A DNA stretch of 64,000 bases from assembly GCA_024234505.1 (NCBI GenBank), contig JACKOD010000003.1, forward strand, positions 310,001-374,000. The letters are read 5' to 3'. The stretch comes from Hahellaceae bacterium (GTDB taxonomy: Bacteria > Pseudomonadota > Gammaproteobacteria > Pseudomonadales > Oleiphilaceae). Positions 1 to 9,037 of this stretch are shown piece by piece. The notes under the pieces are model-generated. The model saw only the letters and a list, made by a program, of their open reading frames with translations. It had not been told where the DNA came from and did not search any database. The position numbers and the translations under genes are program-made. The stretch's first letter is position 1. Every line of letters begins with the position of its first letter.

Positions 1-566
1 TGGTCGGCACGGCCAAGGAATTTACCCAGGGATCGTTGCAAGTCACTGAACAACCACTCGATGTTGCGGTCAACGGACGCGGCTTTTTGCAGATCTTATT
101 ACCGGATGGCTCTATAGCTTACACCCGCGATGGCGGATTGCAGATGAACTCGAATGGCGACATTGTGACGGCGAACGGTCACGCGCTTCAGCCGGCGATT
201 ACCGTGCCGCAAAACACTTCATCAATCACGATTGGTACCGACGGAACAGTGACGGCTTCGATCGTGGGACAGGCAACACCGACTACGCTGGGAAATATCA
301 CGACGGTTGACTTTATCAATCCGCAAGGACTTGAAGCGATTGGTAATAACCTGTTTCGTGAAACGGCGGCCAGTGGCAACCCGCTGGAAGGTACACCGGG
401 TCTGGATGGATTGGGAACCCTGGAGCAGGGCATGTTGGAGTCTTCAAACGTTGAGGTGGTTGAAGAACTGGTCAATATGATTACGACCCAGCGCGCCTAC
501 GAAATGAACTCGAAAGTCGTTTCTACCGCAGATCAGATGTTGCAGTACATTTCGCAGAATCTCTGA
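1..566 (+). CDS. flgG: Flagellar distal rod protein FlgG (C-terminal part, truncated by window edge)
   Basis: FlgG polymerises into the distal rod of the flagellar basal body, between the proximal rod and the hook. The reading frame is open from the first bases, so the N-terminus lies outside the window; about 187 residues are visible. The visible part has the family's central block (LDVAVNGRGF, YTRDGG) and the C-terminal block (SNVEVVEELVNMITTQRAYE) followed by the terminal helix of rod/hook proteins. It is the first of six collinear flagellar genes, with flgH starting about 50 bases downstream. Assignment is by family knowledge and gene order. FlgF shares parts of this pattern, but the position just before flgH favours FlgG. 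Confidence 0.95.
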   Translation, partial: VGTAKEFTQGSLQVTEQPLDVAVNGRGFLQILLPDGSIAYTRDGGLQMNSNGDIVTANGHALQPAITVPQNTSSITIGTDGTVTASIVGQATPTTLGNITTVDFINPQGLEAIGNNLFRETAASGNPLEGTPGLDGLGTLEQGMLESSNVEVVEELVNMITTQRAYEMNSKVVSTADQMLQYISQNL

Positions 567-619
567 TCGACGTAGCTGAATAAGTTTTGAGTGAGTTGAA
601 TCGTTAAGGGGGAGCCAAC

Positions 620-1324
620 ATGCATAAATTAATTTCAATAACGGGGGTCAAGTTGGGATTCTGCTCGTTGCTGGGGTATGCCCTGGTGGGTTGCAGTACG
701 CTGACACGCGAAACTCCCGTTGCCGGTGATCCACGGTATGCGCCGGTATCACCCAGCGCGTTGCTTATGCCTGATGCAGTTAATGGTGCAATTTTTCAAA
801 CGAATCGGAATTTTGGTCTGTTCGGAGATCGTATTGCACTGAATGTCGGAGACATCCTGACCATTACGTTGTCGGAACAAACCCGTTCCTCCAAGAGTGC
901 CGATTCGAGTTACAAAAAAGATAATGCCACCGCTTTGAATGAGGCCAGTATTCTGGGCAGCACACTATCAATGAATAATCTGAGCCTGAAAACCGACGTT
1001 GATTTTTCGCGGGATTTTAGCGGCGAGGCGGCAAGCGATCAGAGCAATAGCTTGAAAGGTAATATTTCCGTCACGGTGTCTGAGGTCTTGCCTAACGGTA
1101 TCTTGCGCGTACAGGGTGAGAAGTGGCTCACTTTAAGTCAGGGTGACGAATATATCCGGCTGACCGGTCTGGTTCGACCAGAAGATATCGGCACAGACAA
1201 CACCATCCCCTCCACCAAGGTGGCCGATGCGCGAATCGCTTATGGCGGCACCGGGGATTTTGACGATACCAACCGCATGGGCTGGGCAGCAAGATTTTTC
1301 AATTCCGAATGGTTTCCATTCTGA
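620..1324 (+). CDS. flgH: Flagellar L-ring lipoprotein FlgH
   Basis: FlgH forms the L-ring, the bushing through which the flagellar rod crosses the outer membrane. The 234-residue product has a short N-terminal hydrophobic stretch ending in a lipobox (LVGC, Cys25), so it should be a lipidated outer-membrane protein. The central part has the family signature NVGDILTITLSE and the C-terminal region has RVQGEKWLTLSQGDEYIRLTGLVRPEDI, quoted here in pieces (GEKWLTL; TGLVRPEDI). Length is normal for FlgH. A GGGGGAG-type ribosome-binding site lies just before the ATG. Its stop overlaps upstream in-frame codons of flgI, suggesting translational coupling. Confidence 0.95.
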   Translation: MHKLISITGVKLGFCSLLGYALVGCSTLTRETPVAGDPRYAPVSPSALLMPDAVNGAIFQTNRNFGLFGDRIALNVGDILTITLSEQTRSSKSADSSYKKDNATALNEASILGSTLSMNNLSLKTDVDFSRDFSGEAASDQSNSLKGNISVTVSEVLPNGILRVQGEKWLTLSQGDEYIRLTGLVRPEDIGTDNTIPSTKVADARIAYGGTGDFDDTNRMGWAARFFNSEWFPF

Positions 1325-1347
1325 TGGTGATCTGGGAGCGCATGACC

Positions 1348-2466
1348 ATGCATAAAGAACGCGAATTTTTACTCGGTGGCTTGTTGGGCCTGATCTTGGT
1401 GGGGATGCTTGCACTTGCACCTCATGCCCGCGCAGACCGATTGAAAGATATGGTTTCGATTGAAGGCGTGCGAAGCAATCAACTGATAGGCTACGGACTG
1501 GTCGTAGGGCTTGATGGTACAGGTGATAAAGCGCCCTTTACCAACCAGACATTCAGAAATCTGGTTAACAAATTCGGCATTACATTGCCCGCAGGCACCG
1601 ATCCAAAACTTAAAAATGTCGCCGCAGTGGTGGTGCATTCCAGTCTTCCTGCGTTTGCGAAGCCAGGACAGACCATTGATATTACAGTGTCATCCATCGG
1701 GAACGCAAAAAGCCTGCGCGGCGGTAGCCTGCTAATGACGCCGTTAAAAGGTGCCGATGGGAAAATTTATGCCATGGCCCAGGGGAATCTGATCGTTGGC
1801 GGGTTTGGCGCGGAAGGGGCCGATGGTTCGTCGATTAAAGTCAATGTCCCCAGTGTCGGTCGTATTCCCAGCGGGGCGACCGTCGAGCAGGCCATACCGA
1901 CGCCGTTTAATCGCGGTGATAGCCTTACTTTTAATCTTAATCAGTCTGACTTTACCACCGCGCGCCGTGTTGTCGATGCCATTAACGGTTTACTCGGGCC
2001 GGATTCAGCCAAAGCGCTGGATGGCACTTCTATTTCGGTGCGGGCACCTAGAGATTCGACTCAGCGAGTTAGCTTTCTGTCGATTCTGGAAAATCTGGAA
2101 GTTGAACCTGCAGAGGGCAATGCAAAGGTGGTGATTAACTCACGTACCGGAACCATCGTCGTGGGACAAAACGTTAAAGTCCTTCCGGCGGCCATCACTC
2201 ATGGCAGTTTGTCGGTAACCATTGCTGAAAATCCCCAGGTCAGTCAGCCCGGAGGATTGAGCGGTGGCCAAACCGTAGTCACTCCGCAAAGTTCGGTAAC
2301 GGCCGATCAGGGGTCGGGGCGGATGTTTAAATTTGGCCCTGCGGCAACCCTGAATGAAATCGTACAAGCTGTCAATCAGGTGGGCGCGGCTCCCGGTGAC
2401 ATTATGGCTGTGCTGGAAGCGCTGAAGCAGGCCGGAGCACTAAAAGCAGAAATTATCGTTATCTGA
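1348..2466 (+). CDS. flgI: Flagellar P-ring protein FlgI
   Basis: FlgI assembles the P-ring around the rod in the peptidoglycan layer. The start at 1348 is chosen because a GGGAG ribosome-binding site at 1334-1338 is 9 bases away; an ATG at 1342 in the same frame would be too close, and the frame opens further upstream at 1309. From 1348 the 372-residue protein has a Sec signal peptide ending near ARA (about residue 29). It then has the family core DMVSIEGVRSNQLIGYGLVVGL (residues ~33-54, motif NQLIGYGLVVGL), PAGTDPKLKN and the C-terminal MMAVLEALKQAGAL-like block. Periplasmic location follows. It sits between flgH and flgJ as expected. Confidence 0.94.
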   Translation: MHKEREFLLGGLLGLILVGMLALAPHARADRLKDMVSIEGVRSNQLIGYGLVVGLDGTGDKAPFTNQTFRNLVNKFGITLPAGTDPKLKNVAAVVVHSSLPAFAKPGQTIDITVSSIGNAKSLRGGSLLMTPLKGADGKIYAMAQGNLIVGGFGAEGADGSSIKVNVPSVGRIPSGATVEQAIPTPFNRGDSLTFNLNQSDFTTARRVVDAINGLLGPDSAKALDGTSISVRAPRDSTQRVSFLSILENLEVEPAEGNAKVVINSRTGTIVVGQNVKVLPAAITHGSLSVTIAENPQVSQPGGLSGGQTVVTPQSSVTADQGSGRMFKFGPAATLNEIVQAVNQVGAAPGDIMAVLEALKQAGALKAEIIVI

Positions 2467-2523
2467 AACATGGGCTATCTGAGTTAAGTCGCACTCATAG
2501 AAAAGGTTGTTGAGGTCAGGATC

Positions 2524-3693
2524 ATGAAGTCACCTTATTTGAATCAGGCACAAACCTATACCGAATTTTCGGGGCTGAATGCGCTGAAGGTTGAGGCTCG
2601 CCATGACAAAAATGCTGCAATGGAAAAGGTGGCCAAGCAATTTGAGTCATTATTTGTTTCGATGATGGTCAAGAGCATGCGTGACGCAAACAAAGTGTTT
2701 TCCGAGGGTAACTTTCTGAATAGCTCACAAAGCGAAATGTATCAGTCCATGTTTGATTCGCAACTGAGTTTGAGTATGAGTTCAGGTAAAGGAATTGGGC
2801 TGGCGGAGCAAATGATGCGTCAGATGGCCGGAAAATACGGTTTGGATAAAGAAGGCCAGGAGAAGCCCGGTTACCATTCGATAAGTGATTATCCGCGAAC
2901 CTTGCCTGCCTTTGTCAAACCGGAAAAAATGGCGCGACTCCCGGAAACGCTTTCCGAAGTTGACGCACAACTGGAGCAACTTAAACCGGCAGCGACGGGA
3001 ACAGAACCAGTGCCTGTGACTGTGACACCTGCGTCCTCAGTAGAAGCGACAAGGGCGTCTGTGCCTTCAGAAACCTCGATGGATTCGTTGGCTATCATTG
3101 ATGCCGCTCCGGCAGAAGAGCAGACCGCTCCTGCCCATTTTGATTCGCCACAGTCGTTTGTGGCTTACCTGTATCCCATAGCGAAGCAGGTTGAAGCAGA
3201 AAGTGGCATTGATGCACGCGTGATGCTGGCGCAGTCGGCTCTGGAAACGGGCTGGGGCAAACACATGATTACGCAGGAAGGACAGCCTAGCTACAACCTG
3301 TTTGGGATTAAATCCGATAGCCGTTGGCAGGGGCAGCAAACCGAGGTGCTCACTACGGAATACTATCAGGGAGTAGCGGTGAAAGAGCGCGCCAACTTCC
3401 GAGCTTATCATTCATATGCGGATAGCTTTCGGGATTATGCCAATTTTATCGGCGAGCATCCGCGCTATCAGGACGCCATGCAGGCATTGGATGATCCGGC
3501 CCGCTTCACGCAAATGCTGCAGGAAGCCGGTTATGCCACTGATCCCGCCTACAGCCAGAAGATTCAACGGATTCTCAACGGTGACCTGTTCCGTGAGGTT
3601 GTCGGTCAGGCAGATCAGGCGATCCATGGCCAGCCTGTAACGCAAGATACGCTGCTGGCGACCGATGCTTCGGTCGGTCTGCAGGTCAGGTAA
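2524..3693 (+). CDS. flgJ: Rod assembly factor and peptidoglycan hydrolase FlgJ
   Basis: FlgJ caps the growing rod and cuts peptidoglycan so the rod can pass through the wall. The 389-residue protein is the two-domain version. The N-terminal rod-binding domain (about residues 25-105) includes KQFESLFVSMMVKSMRDA. A Pro/Thr/Ser-rich linker follows (about 120-205), then a GH73 glucosaminidase domain (about 210-360). The catalytic acid is likely Glu241 in SALETGWG, followed by NLFGIKSD and a YADSFRDYANFI segment. No signal peptide is visible, in line with export by the flagellar apparatus. It lies 57 bases after flgI and 12 bases before flgK. Confidence 0.94.
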   Translation: MKSPYLNQAQTYTEFSGLNALKVEARHDKNAAMEKVAKQFESLFVSMMVKSMRDANKVFSEGNFLNSSQSEMYQSMFDSQLSLSMSSGKGIGLAEQMMRQMAGKYGLDKEGQEKPGYHSISDYPRTLPAFVKPEKMARLPETLSEVDAQLEQLKPAATGTEPVPVTVTPASSVEATRASVPSETSMDSLAIIDAAPAEEQTAPAHFDSPQSFVAYLYPIAKQVEAESGIDARVMLAQSALETGWGKHMITQEGQPSYNLFGIKSDSRWQGQQTEVLTTEYYQGVAVKERANFRAYHSYADSFRDYANFIGEHPRYQDAMQALDDPARFTQMLQEAGYATDPAYSQKIQRILNGDLFREVVGQADQAIHGQPVTQDTLLATDASVGLQVR

Positions 3694-3705
3694 GAAGAGG
3701 CGCTT

Positions 3706-6357
3706 ATGTCTAGTCTCATTGGAATTGGATTAACCGGGCTAAAAGCACATCAGGTGGCATTGAGTACCACGGGCAATAACGTGACCAATGCCAATACCGA
3801 GGGCTATAGTCGGCAGGAAGTCATCTTCAATAGCGCCTCCTCCGTACGCACGGGGGCAGGCTACATTGGCTCGGGAGTCAATGTTGAAACGGTGCGGCGT
3901 GTAAATCAGGAATATATCAACACCCAGCTGCGCTCAGATACCACCGTTTACAATGAGCAAAATGCGCTATTGAAGCAGGCCAGCCAGATAGACAATCTGT
4001 TAGCCAGCGATACGACCGGGCTCACGCCTGCGATGAGCTCGTTCTTTAAAGCCGTGCAGGGTGGGGCAGATAATCCGTCGTCCGTGCCTGAGCGGCAATT
4101 GTTACTGACCCAGTCCGAGGGACTGGTCAGTCGTTTTCAGGCGTTGTACTCGCGTTTGAGTCAGCAGCAATCCAGCATGGAGCAGGAAATTGCCGGCAAT
4201 GTTGCAGACATCAACAGTATGTCCAAATCGATTGCAGAGTTAAACAATGCCATTACGGTGGCGATTGGTTCGGGCGGCGGTGATATGCCGAACTCGTTGC
4301 TGGATGAACGCGATCAGATTTTGCGTGAACTATCGGAAATTGTCAGCGTGAGTATCGTTGAGCAAGGCGATAATCGTGTCAACGTATTTATCGGCAAAGG
4401 TCAGCCTCTGGTGGTGGGCAACGAAGCCAGTCGCCTAATTACCACGCAAAGCGCCGAAGACTCAACTCGTACCGAAGTTGCCTTTGTGGGCAATGGCTCC
4501 AACCAGATTATCACCACCGATATTACCGGAGGTAGCCTGGGGGGGATTATCGCGTTCAGGGATGGCGTACTAAGAGACAGCATTAACGCCATGGGGCGGG
4601 TAGCATTGGTGCTTTCAGATACTATCAATCACCAGCATAAAGTGGGGATGGATCTGGATAGCAACCTGGGGGGGGATTTCTTTACCAACATTAACGACAC
4701 CAACCTGCAGCGTTCTCGAGTATTTGCCAACGAAGGGAATGCCATACCGGCGGATCGCGTACTCGGAGTAGAGATCACCGATGCGGCGGCGCTGACACTG
4801 GATGACTACGAGTTACAGTTTAATGGCCCCAGCAACAGTGAATATCTGATTGTTCGTCGGGGGAGTAACGATGTCGTCACACAAGGAACCTTGCCGGGGT
4901 TTTTCCCTTCCTCAATAAAGGTTGAAGGGTTCGATATTAATCTGACCAGCGGAAGTTTTCAGGTGGGGGATAGCTTTCTAATTCAGCCCACACGCTTTGG
5001 TGCTCGCGATTTCGGTTTGAGTATTGATCGCCTGGAAGAAATTGCGTTTGCATCTCCTGTTCGCACCGAGGCTAATCTCGGCAACATTGGTAGTGCGGCC
5101 ATTAGTCAGGGAGAAATGCTTGACGTAGAGAATCCGCTGACTCACCAGCAATTGCCTTTGTTTTCGGTAACGGGCCAGTTGAGCCCGCCGATGGCTGTCA
5201 GGTTTATCAATGACCATCTTTACGAAGTGCTTGATGTATCTAATCCGGCCGCGCCGAAATCCTTGGTTCCGCCGCTGAATAACCAGACCTACATCGCCGG
5301 TGTGAAAAACCAGCTCTTCACCAAGGATCCGGGGGAAACATTGGTTTCAGCTAACGGACCCGACATTGCGACTCTGGCTGCGCCGGGAGTTGCTCCATTC
5401 AATAACGGATATTCTGCCCAGAATGTGACTTTTTTACTTAGGGATCCGAATACCGGTGTGGTAACCAATCAAACGATTGCCATTGCTGCGAATACCAGCG
5501 CACAAACAACCGCCAGAAACCTGAGCATGGTTTCCGGTGTTGAAGCCAATGCCTACACCTCGGCCATGGTCAGGAATATTGATGCTGCAGATGGCCTCAC
5601 ACTGAATGGCGAAGTCTTGACCGTTTCTGCCCCCGCTGTTTTCAGCGCCGATGAACTGGAAACATTGATAAACAACACGGCTGCGTTGCAACAACAGGGT
5701 ATTTATGCGGTCAGTGATGGAACCAATCTTACGGTCAAATCATCGCAGGGTGTCGATCTGGTATTTGAAACGACGGCCGGCTCCGTGGATGTGGATAAAA
5801 TCAGCCCCTATTCTGGCGCGGTACTTGCTTCACAAACAGTAAATGCCGGAAATGGCGTGGCGGTTGGCGGATTTATTGACGTGACCATGGCGAATGGTGT
5901 GACACTCACTGCCGATGTGGCAGGAGCTTTTCAACAGGCGCCGGCGGCAACATCGACTTACCGCGGGGTGTTAATTGATATTGCCGGAGAGCCCGAAGCA
6001 GGAGATCAATTCTCGATCGATTATAACACCGGAGGAACATCGGATAACCGAAATGCCTTGGCGCTGGCGCAGTTGGAGACCAAAGGTACCGCGAATTCCG
6101 GCGTCAGTACGTTCCACGAGTCCTATTCGGAACTGGTTGAAACCATAGGTACCTACACCAACCAGATTCGTATGGACAAGGAATCGTCGCAAGCCCTGCT
6201 GCAGCAATCGCAAGGTGCCTGGGATGAAATATCGGGAGTGAATCTGGATGAAGAAGCCGGTCGGTTGATCCAGTATCAGGCGGCTTACAACGCTTCGGCG
6301 CAAGTGGTTTCCATTGCGAGAGAACTGTTTGATACCTTGCTCTCGACTTTCCGATAG
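3706..6357 (+). CDS. flgK: Hook-filament junction protein FlgK (HAP1), large form
   Basis: FlgK is the first hook-associated protein and joins the hook to the filament adaptor FlgL. The N-terminus (IGLTGLKAHQVALSTTGNNV, then NANTEGYSRQ) and the C-terminus (DEEAGRLIQYQAAYNASAQV) are the conserved coiled-coil ends that stack in the hook/filament core. At 883 residues it is far longer than the roughly 550 residues of the enteric protein. The extra length sits in the variable centre, about residues 300-790, which is rich in Asn, Thr and Val and should form extra surface-exposed domains. A ribosome-binding site (AGAGG) precedes the ATG, 12 bases after flgJ. Confidence 0.95.
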   Translation: MSSLIGIGLTGLKAHQVALSTTGNNVTNANTEGYSRQEVIFNSASSVRTGAGYIGSGVNVETVRRVNQEYINTQLRSDTTVYNEQNALLKQASQIDNLLASDTTGLTPAMSSFFKAVQGGADNPSSVPERQLLLTQSEGLVSRFQALYSRLSQQQSSMEQEIAGNVADINSMSKSIAELNNAITVAIGSGGGDMPNSLLDERDQILRELSEIVSVSIVEQGDNRVNVFIGKGQPLVVGNEASRLITTQSAEDSTRTEVAFVGNGSNQIITTDITGGSLGGIIAFRDGVLRDSINAMGRVALVLSDTINHQHKVGMDLDSNLGGDFFTNINDTNLQRSRVFANEGNAIPADRVLGVEITDAAALTLDDYELQFNGPSNSEYLIVRRGSNDVVTQGTLPGFFPSSIKVEGFDINLTSGSFQVGDSFLIQPTRFGARDFGLSIDRLEEIAFASPVRTEANLGNIGSAAISQGEMLDVENPLTHQQLPLFSVTGQLSPPMAVRFINDHLYEVLDVSNPAAPKSLVPPLNNQTYIAGVKNQLFTKDPGETLVSANGPDIATLAAPGVAPFNNGYSAQNVTFLLRDPNTGVVTNQTIAIAANTSAQTTARNLSMVSGVEANAYTSAMVRNIDAADGLTLNGEVLTVSAPAVFSADELETLINNTAALQQQGIYAVSDGTNLTVKSSQGVDLVFETTAGSVDVDKISPYSGAVLASQTVNAGNGVAVGGFIDVTMANGVTLTADVAGAFQQAPAATSTYRGVLIDIAGEPEAGDQFSIDYNTGGTSDNRNALALAQLETKGTANSGVSTFHESYSELVETIGTYTNQIRMDKESSQALLQQSQGAWDEISGVNLDEEAGRLIQYQAAYNASAQVVSIARELFDTLLSTFR

Positions 6358-6444
6358 GAAAATGCTTGCCGCTTTAACGTGTTTACGGTCGGCGCCGGAA
6401 TAACATTAACAGGATTGAGTTAGCAAGGTCATGAGGATACAACG

Positions 6445-7683
6445 ATGAGAATTTCAACTTCTCAGGTATTCACCAAGGGCATCGACACCATTGTGGATGT
6501 CAACAGTCAGCTGCAAAAGACCCAACAACAAGTCTCCAGCGGCAAGAAGATTCTCAATCCGTCGGATGATCCGGTGGCCTCAACACGTATCCTGGAACTA
6601 CGTCAGGAACTTAACCTGAACACTCAGTATCAGCGCAACATTGAACTGGCAGAGAATAATCTAAAACTTGAAGATGATCTTTTGGGCAGTATCAGTGAGG
6701 TGGTTCAGCGTGTGCGAGAACTCACCATTAATGCCGGGGATGGCTCTCTTAACCCGCAAGATCTCAAGTTTATCGCCAAAGAAATTGAGGAAAGACTGGA
6801 ACAACTCGCGGGCATGATGAATTCCAAAGACTCGTCGGGCGAGTATGTCTTTGGCGGATTTCAAGGCACTAATCAGCCATTTGTAAAAAATGTGTCGGGT
6901 TCATATGAGTACAAAGGCGACGAAGGCCGTCGCTATGTACAGATAGAAGCCAGCGTCAATATCGCGGCAACCGAAAATGGTAAAGCGATCTTTATGGATA
7001 TCCCGTCTGCCGATAAAACCTTTACCACGCGCGTCAACCCTAACAACCAGGCAGACCCGCCGGCCACCATTACTACCGGGCAAATCTATGATCAGGAAGC
7101 GTATGACGCTTTTTACCCCAACGACATGGTGATTGAATTTAATCCGGATGCCAGCGTGGTACCACCGCAGCCCAATTACAGTGTGCGAGATGCGGCGAGT
7201 GGACGCGTATTGCTCAACAATCAACTCTACAGTACGGGGGATCCGATTGTTGTCGAGGGGGTTCAATTTGAAATTGTCGGTGCCCCCGTGCCTGGCGACA
7301 CGTTTTTTGTCGATTCTACGGAAAAGCAGGGCATTTTAACGACCACAGAAAAACTGCTGTACGGTTTGACCCATTTCAATGCCACACCGGAAGGCCGAGC
7401 CGCTTTTGACGATATTTTGTCCAATACACTCAAGAATCTCGACAGTGCCGAAACCTCGCTCCTTAACGCCCGAAGCTCGATCGGCGCACGTCTCAACACG
7501 GTTGATACGACAAGAGAGCAGCATCTGGATGTGGAGGTGTTGACCAAGGAAATTCTCTCGGAACTGGAAGAGCTGGACTACTCCGAAGCGATTACTCAAC
7601 TCTCTTTTCAACAGTTCACGCTACAGGCAGCCTATTCTACTTTTTCGCAAGTCAGCAGCCTATCCTTGTTTGATCGTCTATAG
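6445..7683 (+). CDS. flgL: Hook-filament junction protein FlgL (HAP3)
   Basis: FlgL is the second junction protein, between FlgK and the flagellin filament. The 412-residue product starts with the flagellin-like N-terminal helix (MRISTSQVFTKGID, then QQQVSSGKKILNPSDDPVAS). It ends with the matching C-terminal helix (SEAITQLSFQQFTLQAAYST). It is about 100 residues longer than the enteric FlgL, with the extra part in the middle (about residues 140-300). It lies 87 bases after flgK and closes the flagellar block. No flagellin gene follows within the window, so the filament genes must be elsewhere. Confidence 0.94.
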   Translation: MRISTSQVFTKGIDTIVDVNSQLQKTQQQVSSGKKILNPSDDPVASTRILELRQELNLNTQYQRNIELAENNLKLEDDLLGSISEVVQRVRELTINAGDGSLNPQDLKFIAKEIEERLEQLAGMMNSKDSSGEYVFGGFQGTNQPFVKNVSGSYEYKGDEGRRYVQIEASVNIAATENGKAIFMDIPSADKTFTTRVNPNNQADPPATITTGQIYDQEAYDAFYPNDMVIEFNPDASVVPPQPNYSVRDAASGRVLLNNQLYSTGDPIVVEGVQFEIVGAPVPGDTFFVDSTEKQGILTTTEKLLYGLTHFNATPEGRAAFDDILSNTLKNLDSAETSLLNARSSIGARLNTVDTTREQHLDVEVLTKEILSELEELDYSEAITQLSFQQFTLQAAYSTFSQVSSLSLFDRL

Positions 7684-7925
7684 TGGATACCCATAATTTG
7701 GACTTGTAGAGGTTGGACGTAAAATACCCTCTCGGACAAGTGACGCAGCCTAAGTGTCATTTTTATATGCGCTATCAAAATGTCATAGAATCGTGATAAC
7801 TCCAGAATACAGGTGTGACACTTTGCCCGTATAATGCCCTTCTTACCAGCCGGATGCGATCAATAAATGATCTGCAACGGTTGAATGGACTCAGTAATTT
7901 TGAATCGACAGGGCAGGGGTATCTC

Positions 7926-8387
7926 ATGGGCATTTCCCGTTTTCATTCTTTGGCTACAAAAATTCTATTGGTATTCAGCGTGGTCTTTTCGCCTTCGCTA
8001 TTCGCTAAATCCCCTATCTATACCGCATTTTTCAGTGATCTGGCCGTATCAGGGTATGATACGGTGGCCTATTTTACCGAAGGGAAGCCGGTGAAAGGCG
8101 AATCCTCCTTTTCCACCGAATACCAAGGGGCTAAATGGCTCTTCAGCAGTCAGGCTCATCTCGATAAATTCAAGGCTGAGCCGCAGAAATATGCGCCACA
8201 ATATGGCGGCTATTGTGCTTGGGCGGTAGCCAATAACGATACGGCCAAAGGCGACCCGCTACAGTGGTACCTGCAGGACGGCAAGTTGTATCTCAATTAC
8301 GACGCAGAGATCAGAGCAAAATGGCTCAAAGACAAAGATGCACTCATTATCAAGGCCGACGCGAACTGGCCGGCCGTATTGCATTAA
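7926..8387 (+). CDS. Secreted YHS-domain protein
   Basis: This 153-residue protein has a clear Sec signal peptide (hydrophobic core at residues ~10-26, ending near LFAK) and a single YHS-type domain (about 33-90). Visible domain features are VSGYDTVAYFTEGKPVKG, FSTEYQGAKWLFSS and YAPQYGGYCAWAV. YHS domains are small, Cys-containing modules linked to metal handling, but the role of the secreted single-domain form is not established. The start at 7926 is supported by an AGGGG ribosome-binding site 6 bases upstream; the longer open frame back to 7815 has no such site. A membrane-protein gene follows 69 bases later and may be its partner. Confidence 0.8.
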   Translation: MGISRFHSLATKILLVFSVVFSPSLFAKSPIYTAFFSDLAVSGYDTVAYFTEGKPVKGESSFSTEYQGAKWLFSSQAHLDKFKAEPQKYAPQYGGYCAWAVANNDTAKGDPLQWYLQDGKLYLNYDAEIRAKWLKDKDALIIKADANWPAVLH

Positions 8388-8456
8388 TGGCCAGAAGCCC
8401 AGCGTTTCAATGACATAGAATCACCATCGCTAAACCAATTAACAGGGAGTAGGGCA

Positions 8457-8963
8457 ATGACAGCGAAAGATCGTATCGTAAGTGGTGTGAGTTGGTTAAT
8501 CGTACTATGGATTGCCAAAGTGTTTCTTTTTTCACTGCCTTATAAATTTACGGGACACCCGGACACGTTGCATATTTTTGGCACCATCGGTGGCTGGATG
8601 CAACAGGCTGTAGGAGAGGCACTCGGTAGCTGGTTTATTGCCTATGGTGCCTATGCGGTGGGTTCAGCTGAGTTATTTATATCGGTTCTCCTGCTTTCGC
8701 CCTTAGTCTTTTGCGGGTTGAAGCAACTGAATCTGGTGCAACGTATTCCTTCGCGACACTTGATTCATGGCTTTGGCGGGCTGTTGGCTTCCTGTGTGAT
8801 GATGGGGGCCGTATTTTTTCACCTGGCCACCCCGCTGGGCATTGAGGTCATTCACGAAGGGCAGAATGATCATGGTTCGCTCTTTTATGCGGCCGTATCC
8901 ATATTGATTCTGGGGCTCGTGATGTTCGTAGTGAACATGCCATGGCGCCATATAGGCAAGTAA
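8457..8963 (+). CDS. DoxX-like small integral membrane protein
   Basis: The 168-residue product appears to have four transmembrane helices (about residues 12-30, 58-82, 96-118 and 140-160) with little soluble sequence. The opening WIAKVFLFSLPYKFTGHP and the pattern of an early KF motif followed by a G-rich second helix resemble DoxX/DUF417-like small membrane proteins, but this is a loose match. It has a GGGAG ribosome-binding site and follows the YHS-domain gene by 69 bases in the same direction. Its function is unknown; a redox or membrane-stress role is only suggested by the family resemblance. Confidence 0.6.
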   Translation: MTAKDRIVSGVSWLIVLWIAKVFLFSLPYKFTGHPDTLHIFGTIGGWMQQAVGEALGSWFIAYGAYAVGSAELFISVLLLSPLVFCGLKQLNLVQRIPSRHLIHGFGGLLASCVMMGAVFFHLATPLGIEVIHEGQNDHGSLFYAAVSILILGLVMFVVNMPWRHIGK

Positions 8964-9037
8964 TGTCCGATCGGGTGGTGAATGGAGCCACCTTTCATTA
9001 ACCCTTATTCTATCGCGCATTTTTTGATGACTCTTTT

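Noticed and set aside
7830..7835. TATAAT before the YHS gene as a promoter
   Set aside because: A perfect -10 box, but no acceptable -35 box or extended -10 element at the right distance; too weak to list as a feature.
7815..7925. Upstream extension of the YHS protein
   Set aside because: The extra residues are not signal-like and would displace the clear signal peptide; the ATG at 7926 has the ribosome-binding site.
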